Below are positions 49,004 through 60,200 of a DNA stretch of 64,000 nucleotides, one piece after another. The notes below the pieces were generated by a model that was not told the DNA's origin, made no database searches, and saw nothing but the letters and a program-made list of their open reading frames with translations. The first letter of the stretch is position 1, and each line of letters starts with the position of its first letter. The position numbers and the translations under genes are program-made. Source of the DNA: Brevipalpus yothersi (lineage: Eukaryota > Arthropoda > Arachnida > Trombidiformes > Tenuipalpidae); NCBI GenBank assembly GCA_003956705.1, contig QZCP01000112.1, positions 77,670 to 141,669 on the forward strand, in the 5' to 3' direction.

Positions 49004-51212
49004 TCAAGACTTAGCATCAGACTCGAGTGGGACTATCAATTTCTCTATGTAAATCTTTACGATCGCTTCGAGAACAAATCGAAATTGATTCTTGGGAAAA
49101 GAAAGAGAAAAAACAAGTCAATTTACAAAACATGAACATAGAGGGTAAGAAAGTTGGAGCAAGCAAAAATTGTAACATACCGCTGTTTGAATCAACATGG
49201 CTCTCTGGTCCCTCATAGATTTTAAAATTTCTAAAGGATAAACAGGCTGGTTCGCTTCGATCAAACAGATTGCAGTTTCAAATAAGATGAGAACTCCCGT
49301 TCTACCTATTCCAGCGCTAAAAAAGGAGAATAAGTCAGTTATTTCTAACTCACTCTACTCTGACTCAGTAAGAAGAAGATAATTCTCCGAGTGTGTACCA
49401 ACCTGCAATGAACGATAATGGGCCAAGACATTGAGGGTCTGTTCTGTCTGACCTTAGACATAAGATCTAAAAATTCGCCTGGATCGTCAGGAACACCATG
49501 GTCAGGCCATGCCAGATACTGGATTTGAATCACTTTACGCTCTTCGTTGGTGGGAAGACTGATAATTTTCAATGTTCGCTCAACCATTGGACATGAACCA
49601 GTCTCTTTTATATTAGTGATTTTCAAATTGTCACCATACATATCTGTTTGACCAAGATCAGGCCAATATTTATGGCATTTCGAACGGCCTCTTTCAATCA
49701 GGGGTGTTACCATCACGATTAGAGGACAATTTTGCTCCCAAACCATTTGCTGAAAATGAAGTTAATAATAACTCATCACGAATGCAAGGCAAGATAATGA
49801 TAATCAAGCTCACCCAAAATTCTTCACAAGTTGTTGAAAGAGGACCCTGTGTGGCGATATATCTATTGATGATTCCGGATTCAGGTATTTCCATGTTCAC
49901 AAAACTGGCATTTACATAATCTCCTGTGGCACAATCTTTCAAGATAACTCTCGTAGAATCGTAAGGTGATATATCACGATAACGATTTTTACACTGATTA
50001 TCCATGCAACGAGCAACTGACATTTGTTCGCCAGGTTTTTTTCTATAAAATTGCTGCAAAAAGCGATGGAAATGAGTCACTCTTCACATTTTTGCCAGAT
50101 ATTACCTCAAATTGTTGAATGATGGATCCTGTTTCGAGCCCCTCTTTTAAGAGCATAATAGACTCTAGCAATCGGTCACTCTTGGTTCGGGATCTTGAAG
50201 ATGGAGAGGTGTCGACTGGGATGTATTGAAAAGGTGGCTCTTCATCAACCGAGCTGTTGCTGTTATTTCCTGAGTCTTTTGTATAAACTGAGGAAAGATT
50301 GAGCGAACATTAACAGAAGTTATCATCAAAGCCGTCGTAAAACTTACCAATAGGATTAATTTGGAGTACAAGTTCACCATCAGACTGAGTATCTTTTGTG
50401 GTCCTTATCAACTTGACTACCTAGCCGGAAAACATCAAGTTTGTCAAAAATACAATTTTTACATCGTTTTATCTTGGTCGCTAACTATCTTATCGTGATT
50501 TGTGTTGGAAAACAAGATGGTGGTGTTTTCAAGCAGAGTAGCATCAAAACAGTTACACCAGCGGCTTACCTGATCGTGTGTTAAGCCTTCAACACACTTT
50601 CCATTGACGGACATGATTTGATCACCTTCGTTGAGTCGAGGAATCGTGGAATCTGCCGGAGTGTTTGGGGCTACTCGCGAGACCAACACTGGAAGCTTCT
50701 GATCCGATCCACCCTTCTCAGAAGAAGTACCAACACCCATTAGGTTTTGAAGAGATGAGAAAATATTCACTCGAGATTAGATACAAGTACATACAGTTAG
50801 TAAGCATGAGGTAAACAGAATCGGAAACAAAAGTTCGGAATGAACATTATCAGATGATGTGAGAGGTATCATCGAAGTGACTCATGAGAGGAAAAAGGGA
50901 GTTGAATTGAAGCAATGTATTGCTCAAAAATGAGGTAGTCATGGAGGAAGGAGGAAATTTTTCTCTCCCCTCCTCTCATCCTTTTTAATCTTGCATCAAT
51001 ATCAAGACACTGAAAACATTACACACCTTCACATTGAAACCAAATCTTCCATGTTCACCGATCTTGATGCGGATGGTGATCAAAGGAGGCTGACTGTGGG
51101 TGGGAGACTCGTCCGCAAACAAGCTCATCTTCAGTGAATCCATCTCACCACAATGATCAGCATCCTCATCCGCTAATTCTTTGCAGTTGGACTCGAGGGA
51201 TGATGGAACCAT
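49004..51212 (-). CDS. PTPN4: PDZ-domain tyrosine phosphatase, PTPN3/PTPN4 (Ptpmeg) family, no FERM domain
   Basis: Cytosolic protein-tyrosine phosphatase. Minus-strand exons 51212-51027, 50713-50570, 50420-50348, 50287-50106, 50053-49814, 49749-49403, 49316-49181 and 49090-49004 give 464 aa. A PDZ domain (about 45-135) has GRFGFNVKGGSDQKLPVLVS and RVAPNTPADSTIPRLNEGDQ, very close to PTPN3/4. The catalytic domain (about 195-460) has KNRYRDISPYD (pTyr loop), WPDHGVPDD (general acid Asp), HCSAGIGRTG (P-loop, split by an intron) and QTANQFRF (Q-loop). All catalytic residues are present. Family members are normally over 900 aa with an N-terminal FERM domain; here the frame starts MVPSSLESNCKELADEDADH just before the PDZ, and no FERM exon was found upstream. 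A short isoform or a split gene are the alternatives. Confidence 0.92.
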
Positions 51213-52075
51213 GTTGAGGAAGCAAAAAGAGGAGCAAATTTTGCAACCAAATTCGAGTTGATCAGCTTGAGATTCTCAACTTAAATTTTGCTTCAATCAC
51301 AGAGAGTCTCACTTATAAGATAAAGGCGCTCACAACTGCTCACACAGCAGCTCTGATCGCCTCTACATTCGCTGCAGATGGCGCCGAAACAGGTCAAACA
51401 TTTTCTGTTAAATTTTTTATAACAAAATGTTAATAATTTGTCAAACAATTTGATGGATTCTTGGAATTTTGATCCTACTATTGTGATTTAATTGGATGAA
51501 TCATTGCTTGATTTTCACCGCAACATGTGAATTAGATAGTGCTGATTCTGTAGATGTATCGGACTTCTATGGTAAGTTATTCTGTTAGATTGGGTAACTA
51601 ATTTCATGATTTCACCATTTTTCTAAATGGCTGACTACACTTGTAGTGCTTTCTATTTCTATTAACCTTGTGTCTTACCTCATGTCTCCAGAGTGCCTAA
51701 TCGCTTCTATTCATATATTATGAATTCATTTGACCGAAAGGTCAATATAACTGAAGAAGTTGTGATTTTCTCCTGACTAAAATGTCAGAATATTTGTATT
51801 TGATGAAATTCTTTTATTTTCTTTCTCTACACATGGTGTGAAGTAAGCCTTCATCAAGGCATATGTTCATCATGTGTTTGTTTTCTACCTTGTATCACAA
51901 TAAAAACAACAATAATTGGTGAAAAAATGCCAAAACAATTGGTTTGTCTGGTGTGCGAGATGTATGCTTTATGCTCTTGTGGAAAACAACCGTTGAAGGC
52001 GAGATGATTGAGTTTGATCCTTCCTAGTGTGTTTAAGGAAATCTCCAAGAGGCTACTCCTCGATATACAGTAGTT
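51213..52075. promoter_or_regulatory. Upstream region of the PDZ-phosphatase, with AGATGGCGC motif
   Basis: Adjacent to the phosphatase start codon. The motif GCTGCAGATGGCGCCGAAAC at 51371-51390 has a near copy at 53690 (GCTGCAGATGGCGTAGAAAG). AGATGGCGC resembles the core of the CTCF site known from Drosophila and vertebrates. A short open stretch with a good donor (GACTTCTATG|GTAAGT, about 51571) was seen but not linked to a gene. Confidence 0.4.
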
Positions 52076-52885
52076 CCGTTCACCGATGTTCTTGTGGCTG
52101 TAACAGAGATTCTACTTTCCCAGTGGCTCGCTGTTCTTTGCTAAGAACAATTATTGCGGGATTATCAATTTCAATAGCATCTTAAAGTAAGTAGAATTTG
52201 AAGAATTCCATTTCATAACTTCATAATTCATTATTTTATCGTTCCATTAATATTATTATTACAATTCTTCAGGCACAGAAAATGTTTCACAGCTGAAATC
52301 TGATTGTAAAGCTCTTGAAGAGCTAGCGCGACAACTTTTCCTGGAATTAGTTGACCTCAAAGCGATGCAACAAAGAATAGAATGGTCAAAAACATTCAAA
52401 GGCAGATACTTTCATTTTGTTGGCTACTTTTTCTCTCTCTATTGTATTTGGAAGATATTTATTGTGAGTTGTCATTAATATAGTTTTCAATCGAGTTGGA
52501 AAGGTGGACCCAGCAATCAGAGGGATCCAAATAGCTGTAAACTGGATTGGTCTGCAGATAGATGTTAAATTCTGGTCTCAACATGTCTCATTCCTATTAG
52601 TTGGAATAATTGTAATATCATCAATCAGAGGACTTCTCATAAGTTTGACAAAATTTTTCTATGCAATATCAAGTCCAAAATCTTCAAACATAATTGTTCT
52701 AATCATGGCTGAGTTGATGGCAATGTATTTTGTATCTAGTGTTTTACTGATGAGGATGAATATGCCTCTAGAGTACCGTACAATCGTCACACAAGTATTG
52801 GGTGATTTACAATTCAATTTTTATCATAGATGGTTTGATGTCATATTCTTGGTTAGCGCTTTATCAAGTATTGGCTTTCTCTTCC
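52076..52885 (+). pseudogene. GPR89: Intron-poor broken copy of GPR89/GPHR (Golgi pH regulator)
   Basis: The 5' piece (52076-52167) matches exons 1 and 2 of the GPR89 gene at 63522, joined without the 86-bp intron that separates them there (TTCACCGATGTTCT..., then TGTTCTTTGCTAAGAACAAT). It carries frameshifts and a stop. The middle of the protein, about 170 residues, is missing. The 3' piece (about 52265-52885) is well preserved: ALEELARQLFLELVDL, EWSKTFKGRYFHFVGYFF, then after a frame change near 52465 INIVFNRVGKVDPAIRG, IDVKFWSQHVSFLLVGI, TKFFYAISSPKSSN and GDLQFNFYHRWFDVIFLVSA. About 200 codons run without a normal intron, whereas the gene at 63522 has introns every 14-35 codons. A retrocopy followed by internal deletion is the best explanation; no poly-A tail was seen. 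The intact 3' frame could still be translated. Confidence 0.8.
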
Positions 52886-52898
52886 CACAACTCACAAG

Positions 52899-53102
52899 AA
52901 TGATATTACATCATCCAAGATACAATCGAAAGATAATGTGAAGAAGCGACAGAAGAGGAAAACTGTGAGCAGTGTACCATCCAATGAAGAGAGTGAATCT
53001 GAAAGCAGGGGACCAAGAGCAAGTAAACGAATTCGATTCCAGTATCAACCATTTCAATCATCGGAAGCTCTGGCCATGCTCACCTCAACATACATTCGAT
53101 AA
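52899..53102 (+). other. Exon-like open stretch, basic Ser-rich tail
   Basis: Straight after the GPR89-like sequence a different frame opens behind the acceptor-like CCCACAACTCACAAG. It encodes 67 residues with KKRQKRKTVSSV, NEESESESRGPRASKRIRFQ and EALAMLTSTYIR before TAA. Composition (Lys/Arg plus acidic Ser repeats) looks like a nuclear protein tail rather than random sequence. No upstream exon could be joined and the family is not recognised. It could be the last exon of a host gene into which the GPR89 copy inserted. Confidence 0.35.
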
Positions 53103-54207
53103 ATGCTTCCAATAGCAGCAACTGGATTTACTGTAATAAAGGATATTAACAAAACGATTTTCTCGCTGTACAGAATGAACATGCTGATTTTAATGTATGT
53201 CGACTATCAGCTTCAACTTTTCAAGTTGATCGGCTCTTGAATTTTCTCTGAATTTCTTCAGGATTATATTTGAATTAACTAGTTTTAATATCATAGGCTC
53301 ATGAAAAAAGTTCGGTTGCATAGAAAAATAACGGTATAGCTGTTAGCAGTAAGATCAGAATGCTCACAACTGCTGCTTGGTTTATTTTGAAAGTACATCA
53401 AGTCGTCACAAGAACTAATGGTAAACCTGCTCGGAAGTTCAGAGAATAGAGAATATACAAATTGAATTCATCCAGAATTTGGAGCCTTGAGGCATAGTCT
53501 CCGAAGCAAAATTTGATGAATGCTTTCAAAATGTCTTCATCATATGAATTTTCGAATCTGGTTTGAGGAATACTAGTGAATAATTGATTGGACAGATAAT
53601 TGATTAGAGCTGGATTCATCTCATACATACATTGGACGAAGATGTTGGCAATTGTAATAGTTCCATCAGATTCGAGGTTCTAAACTGGCTGCAGATGGCG
53701 TAGAAAGAGGCCAAAATTGAATTGTCTCCGCCCTTTCTCAGTTCTCTTCGCAGTTCGAGCCTCGAATTTTTCCCTTCTCAGGTGTCATTGATCTTAATTG
53801 TTCTAATGTTGTTCATGTTGACATTACATTCAGTTTGACTACAACTTCGAGTGAGCCATGTTCGAATAACTACTGAGTCCAAATGTTTTCGAACAGATAG
53901 ATAGAGTGAGAAAATCTCTGTTCGAAAAAAGTGTGTTTGAAATCTTCGAGCCATTCCTCCGTGTTGGACATTCGTGAGGCATTAGCCACTGCCTATGTAC
54001 CTGCATCTGGTTATTTGATGCTCGATGCCAATGAATAATCATCACCCGATCATTACAGAATGGGAAATATGCATCTTATCAATATGGAAACGGGTAGTTT
54101 ATCATGGAAGAGCTTTTTGGCTCTCAGTCTTCAGAGAGTTCTTTTATTCAGTCCTATTTTTCACCTTTGTGCCAACCTCCCATTTGCTGAAACAGATTCT
54201 AATCGGA
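53103..54207. other. Intergenic region upstream of plexin
   Basis: No gene recognised. It includes a near copy of the phosphatase-upstream motif (CTGCAGATGGCGTAGAAAG, about 53690) and the presumed plexin promoter and 5' UTR. A minus-strand frame at 53398-53628 has no recognisable domain. Confidence 0.55.
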
Positions 54208-57200
54208 ATGCGAGGTATTCATTCAGCTCTCAATCAGTTCATAATACAAGAGCACCATTGGAAACTCCAGCGAATCGCCAGATGGTTAGTGGGAGGGAAA
54301 TGTTCATCCTCTGGATGTCTATCATTGCTTTTGTTTTCTCTCACTTTGCCTCTGATCTTCATGAATGGTGCTCATTGTCTGCATCAAAAACAGAGTCATC
54401 TTCGCCACCATCGAATTCGAAAGACTTTGCCGATTGAACTTCCGATTGTAGCGTCTTTCACTTCTTCACACTCAGGTGCGAATTTTACTCATGTTATTGA
54501 AGATTCGGTCACAGGTCAGCTGTATGTAGGAGCTGTCAATTATATTTTCCAATTTTCAAGTGACTTGGAACTTGAACATGAGTTCCAATCTGGTCCTCTT
54601 GATGATAGTCCAAACTGTTCTCCAAGTGGGTGCTCTGATGAGTATCAAGCACAAATTAGACCCATGAACAATGTTAACAAAGCTCTCACAATTGATCCCC
54701 GATCTCGATCATTGATTGCGTGTGGTAGTGCAAGGCAAGGATCATGTCGACGCCATAAATTGGATGATGTTTCAAAGGCTGAGCCTCTTGTTGAAGTGCC
54801 AGTGGTTGCGAATGATGAGAATTCCTCTTCAATAATATTTTTTGGATCTGCTAATTTCGATGGACGAGAAATTACCCCAGTGCTTTATGCCGCTGCTACC
54901 TATACGAGGGCAGGCTCTTATCGTGAATTGGTTCCAGCAATATCGATCAGGAGTCTCGAGGATGGACCAGAGATATTCACCATAATGGAGAAGTCATTTT
55001 CTGATAGTGGTCGGCTAGACATCAGCTCTGAACTACGAGATTACTATATAGTTCGGTATGTTCATAGCTTCATTCATTCTGGCTACGTTTATTTTGCCAC
55101 AGTACAGAGAAAAAGCCATCACCGAACACTTGAGGAATGGGGTTATATCACAAGAATTGCCCGATTTTGCTCCTCCGATGCTGGTTTCCATTCATATGTG
55201 GAGGTGACTCTTCAGTGTTTGGGTGATAGCTTGAATTACAACATCCTTCAGGACGCATTCATACTTCGAGTTAGAGGAAATCTAGCAGAAAAGATGAAAG
55301 TCAGACCAAACAGTGAAGTTCTCTTCGGTGTATTCGTTGCAAGTCGAGACCATACAACTCGATTGTCAACAAAATCGGCTGTTTGCTCTTTTCCACTCTC
55401 GAAGATTGAATCAAAATTCGCAGAAAATATTCATCTGTGCTTCAATGGATCTGTGATAAGCAGAAATATGGATTACATCGCAGGTAGTGTCAATTCGTGC
55501 CCAGAATCAGGGGTGAGTTCAAGTTTTCAATTGCAAATTAGAATAGCATTCCCTTCGATCCTCCCTAGAAATTTTCTATGAGAAGCATTTTCAAGCTCTA
55601 GAATTTGAAGTTGTTCATGTTCCAGCTCTTTCATTAACGAGATGCTTAACTGTTGTTGCTAATCATTTCACAGCGTGCCCCAAATATGCTGAATTTTTGT
55701 GAGGAATCTGTCAAACTGAATGGCTCCGCTCCAATAATTGGCCAGCCTCTCTTCAGCGTGGACGATTCAATTCTCACTGGAATTGTGGTTGCATCTATCC
55801 AATCGAGCACAGTGGCTTTTCTCGGAACAATAACTGGAACTCTCATGAAGGTGATGTCCTTTTATTCTATTCACCTTTCTCATATCACCCAAATGGTTTT
55901 AGCTCAACGTTCACTGCATGAGAAACATCGGTTTGATCAAATAATCAACTACCGGTATTAGACAATGAGAACGCGACTCTTTGGTGGAACTATTTTTCGG
56001 TCATTTCTATCGATACTTATTTACATGAAATCGATTCGGCAAAACTACAGCCATTCAGAAAATTTAATCTCACTCCAGGTTGTCCCTGATTCTTTGAATG
56101 CCGATAGATATGTATCAGCAAGCTGAATTCATTCATCAATTGAGAATCCCTTCATTATTCTATAGAGGGAAACAGAAATTAGTAAAGAAGGTAAGACGGA
56201 ATCTAACTCAATCCTGATTGAGAAGAACATCTTCATATTACAAGCAATAAGTGACATGTTACACTTTGGGTTAAATTCCAATCAACATGGGTAGGCTGCC
56301 CTACATTCGAATCTTAAGGTCCATTACACTACAGCTCATTAGTCTAGCTTGTAGTTATAGAAGTCACTGGTCAGATGAGATCCGTATCTGAGAATCTCGA
56401 TGGTAGGAAAGGAGAAGAGATCTCTGATTAATGATTTTTTCACGGATAGACAACATTTTGGTTCTTTCATGGGTTTCCTCAATGATTCAGTTTCTCCAAC
56501 ATGATGAATGCGATTCAGTACACATACAAATGAATCACTGCAAATGGAATTGTTAGTAGTCTAACAAAAGTCCTAGCAATTCCTCCAAATTATTTCAATA
56601 TAGAGGTGAAACAGCTCATCTGATTATATTAATTTAATTTTTATTAATCACAGGTCTTCATTTCTGGTGAAAATGAAGGAATTCTCTACGATGAAATAAT
56701 TGTAGACTTTGGTAAACCGATTCTCAGTGACATTCTCTTAGATTATACTCACGAATATGTACTAGTTGCTTCTCATAAAAAGGTATTTTTATTCTACCCA
56801 AAGCTTTCAGCATATTGAGCAATTCTTATTCTGACTAACTACATTGCCCATTCTTCAGATTGTTAAAATACATGCAAGAAAGTGCATGAAGCGTCAGAAA
56901 AACTGCACCAAATGTTCAGAGCATTGGAATATTCTCTGTGATCTGTGCTCATCAGATTCGAGGTAAGTTGTAAGGCTTGGATGACAAAGTTACGTCCTCT
57001 GGTTACAGATTCTTGCCTAATGTTTATCAGTCACGCAATTCTTTTTTATGCAAAAATGCTTAGACATCCTAATTCAGCATGAATAAATCATTCAACAAAA
57101 CCTGATTTTGAAATTTTTCCAGGAGCGTGTTTAAACTTTTGACTAGACTTTCGATACTCACAGAAACTTATTAGGCTCTCCTCTTTCAAATTTATTCAAT

Positions 57201-60200
57201 TTTTACCTCACTACTATTGCAACTAAAATTGATATCTCTTATTCATCCTATTCCATTGAAGTTTTGTCCTTTTTGAATTTTCCATTTGATTTATGATTCA
57301 TGAATTCATCAATGATCATATTGATAATTCCGTTTTATTTTGTTTTGAATTTTTTCATCCTCAAGACGATTTTTTCGTTGTGTTTTGCAAATTTTGAAGG
57401 CCAGCAACTGATAAGAATTCTCAAATTAATAGATCCCTCTGCACTGGAAGTGGACATGGTGAAAGATTCTCATCAGCTAATAGTGACTCAACTGAAAACA
57501 GTTCCAATGTATTCACTGGGCAACAACTAGCTGGACCCCATCCAAAAACTAATTATCAGGTATATCTTCTTGAACTTTCTTTTTCAGTGAATTTCGATTT
57601 CTGGACAACCATTCCTCGATTCTTTGACGATCGTTCTATGAAAAAAACATGCTTATTTCTGAGTTCTGTGAATTTCTACTGAGATCATATGATTAGACCA
57701 CCTATGATTGATGAGCTGTCATTTGCAAAGGAGGCTATCAATTGCAACTGACTCATTACTTTGTTTTACTCTACTTTTCCTTTCCTACATCTTGCGCTTC
57801 CTATTGAGCATTTCTTTACTCGCTTGTAATCTCGCTAGCGAAATTCCTTTCGTTCATCTTGCATTGGCATACATCGATTCAGACTTAAGACCCAAATCTT
57901 ATCAGAAAAACTGTATCTATAATTTGAATTCTAATTAGGCAGTAAAGGAGATGTACAAAAATGGCTCATTCCTATTTTTCACTTGATCTTGACTGAACTT
58001 TTTGTGAGGTTTTCCAATCTGAAGTCGGAAATTCTGTGGAATCCGTCAAACTCGAGATAGCGGAAAAGTGTCATGAGAATCAGAACTTCTTTCAAAATTT
58101 TTCAGAAACACGTTTTTCTGCATGAATTTTAGGAAGAATTCGAAATTGCTTCAGAACTGAAGTCTGAAAGTTTTTAGTACAAGAAAATGAATCATATCCT
58201 GGAGAAACTCATACACAGATTAGGTAGTAACACAGATTCTCATAATTGCCCTAGAACCAATCTTATTGGTCATTGGTTTTATGAGAAGAAGAAGAAATAT
58301 CTCTAATATTTGCTGATCTCATGTTAACTGATATATCCACAGATCTTCACCAAGGAATCCTCTTCATTTCTTGATGAATCTTAGGATAGTATCTTATTCT
58401 CATCAATTTCCTGCCTCTTTCTCCGCCTCTCTAGAACCCTCAGCTCCTGGATGTCCACCCTAAAATTGGTCCCAAGTCAGGCGGAACTTATCTTCATATT
58501 TTTGGATCTGGCTTAAATTTCAGCTCAGATTTTAAAATATATTTAGACAACATTCCATGTGATTTGACTAAGTAAGTTAACAAAAAAATTATAAAAACAT
58601 TACAGTCGACTTGCACAAGGATTCAATGAGAACGATTAGTGTGAGAAGCCCTCTTGCCTCAATCAATACGATCATGCATTTCGCCAAATTTCTTAACGTA
58701 TCAAAATCTAATCGAAAAAAATTCGCCTCAACCTATCTTCAATGTTTTATTTTGTCTACTAGAGATTTCTCTCACTTCACTCGCTCCACTCTTTTCGCTC
58801 GCTTGCTTTTTGACCCAATACAACATACATAAGAACTCGGTCTTTTCAGGAAGATTAGCAAGTGGAATATCCAAAACTTTCCCTGGAAATTGTGCTCAAA
58901 TATCTCTTTTTCTCATTTTCCTCATTTTCCTGAAATGCCTTTTTTCCGTTTTTCTGACCTAATTCGTCAATTCTATCCTTCATCTCCAAAGAATATTTCT
59001 CTTCGAACTATTAGGTCCTCTTTTGTTTATGAGGCTCAATGTTTATAAGACAGTGAAGTACAATGCCTCAAACGATCAATATTTTCTATATAGTACAAGA
59101 TTAGTTGATTCTGCTTGAGGTAAATTTCGAATTCATGATTAAACTATACTTTAAACTTCTCTGAATGTTGTACATGTAAATAGAAGATCTTTGTTTGTCC
59201 TGCTCACACTGTCCAAAGACATTTACCTACATACACCAAAATAACACGATACTTCTTCCATTTTCTTTTGCAACAATTCCCCGTTTTTTAACTTATGATC
59301 CTGACACGATCAAGAATGATGAGGTCGGACCGACAAATTACTTGTCGAACGCAGCCTTCCCCTATCTCACCATATTGGGTGCAAAAATTGATCCTCTCAA
59401 CTGGTAGCACCAATCTTACATTGCCTCGACCTTTCACATATGGAAAAGATCCAATCATAACGAACATTACACCACTCAAAAGTTTTTTCACCGGTGGACG
59501 TACCATTCATGTCAAGGGAAAGAATTTTTTGTTCATCCAGCAACCAAAGATGCTCATCATTCACCAAGGCACATTAACAAACAAGAGTCTATGTTCCGTA
59601 TCTAGTGATGTGTTGATGAAATGTCCTTCGCCTTCCGTTGAGCTTCTTGCCCGTACTCTCTTCTCCGAACAGCCAGAGCCTAGATTCAAATTGGTCCTTC
59701 AAATATCTTTCGAGATGGATGGCGTCAAGAGTGTTCAGAATTTGAGCTACTCTACGTTTGAGTCAAAGATTTTCTATTTGCCTGATCCTAAATTTGAATT
59801 CTTTGGGGGAGATGGAGTCAGAATCTTCAATGGAGGTTCCTTTGTGATTTACGGTGAAAATTTTGATCTGGCTGCAACTGAGACCGAATTCAACATCACA
59901 ATCGGTACATCATCTTGCAATCTAATTCATTTTTCAGGTACTCAAATGATCTGTACTCCACCACAAGTTCAACCAGCACCAAATAATCAAGATCATGATT
60001 TACCGGAAGTTGTAGTTTCAACAGGCAGGATACAAAAATTTCTTGGATTTTTGCGATATGATACTCCACCAGAGACAGGAATATCTCCATTCATCCTGGG
60101 AACTCTCAGTGTCATTGGTGCTCTCCTGACAATATTGAGTCTTTCTCTGCTGGCTTTGTTCAAATATGAGAATTCCCAAGCTGAACGTGCTTGTAAGAGA

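Noticed and set aside
53398..53628. Minus-strand frame considered as a missing FERM exon
   Set aside because: Apart from a short chance resemblance (YSLNFR) it does not follow the FERM order or the expected phase.
58572..59314. Several open stretches considered as extra plexin IPT exons
   Set aside because: Each either hit a stop in the required phase or lacked a donor; direct splicing 58571 to 59315 keeps frame and yields a sensible IPT (QITCRTQPSPIS).
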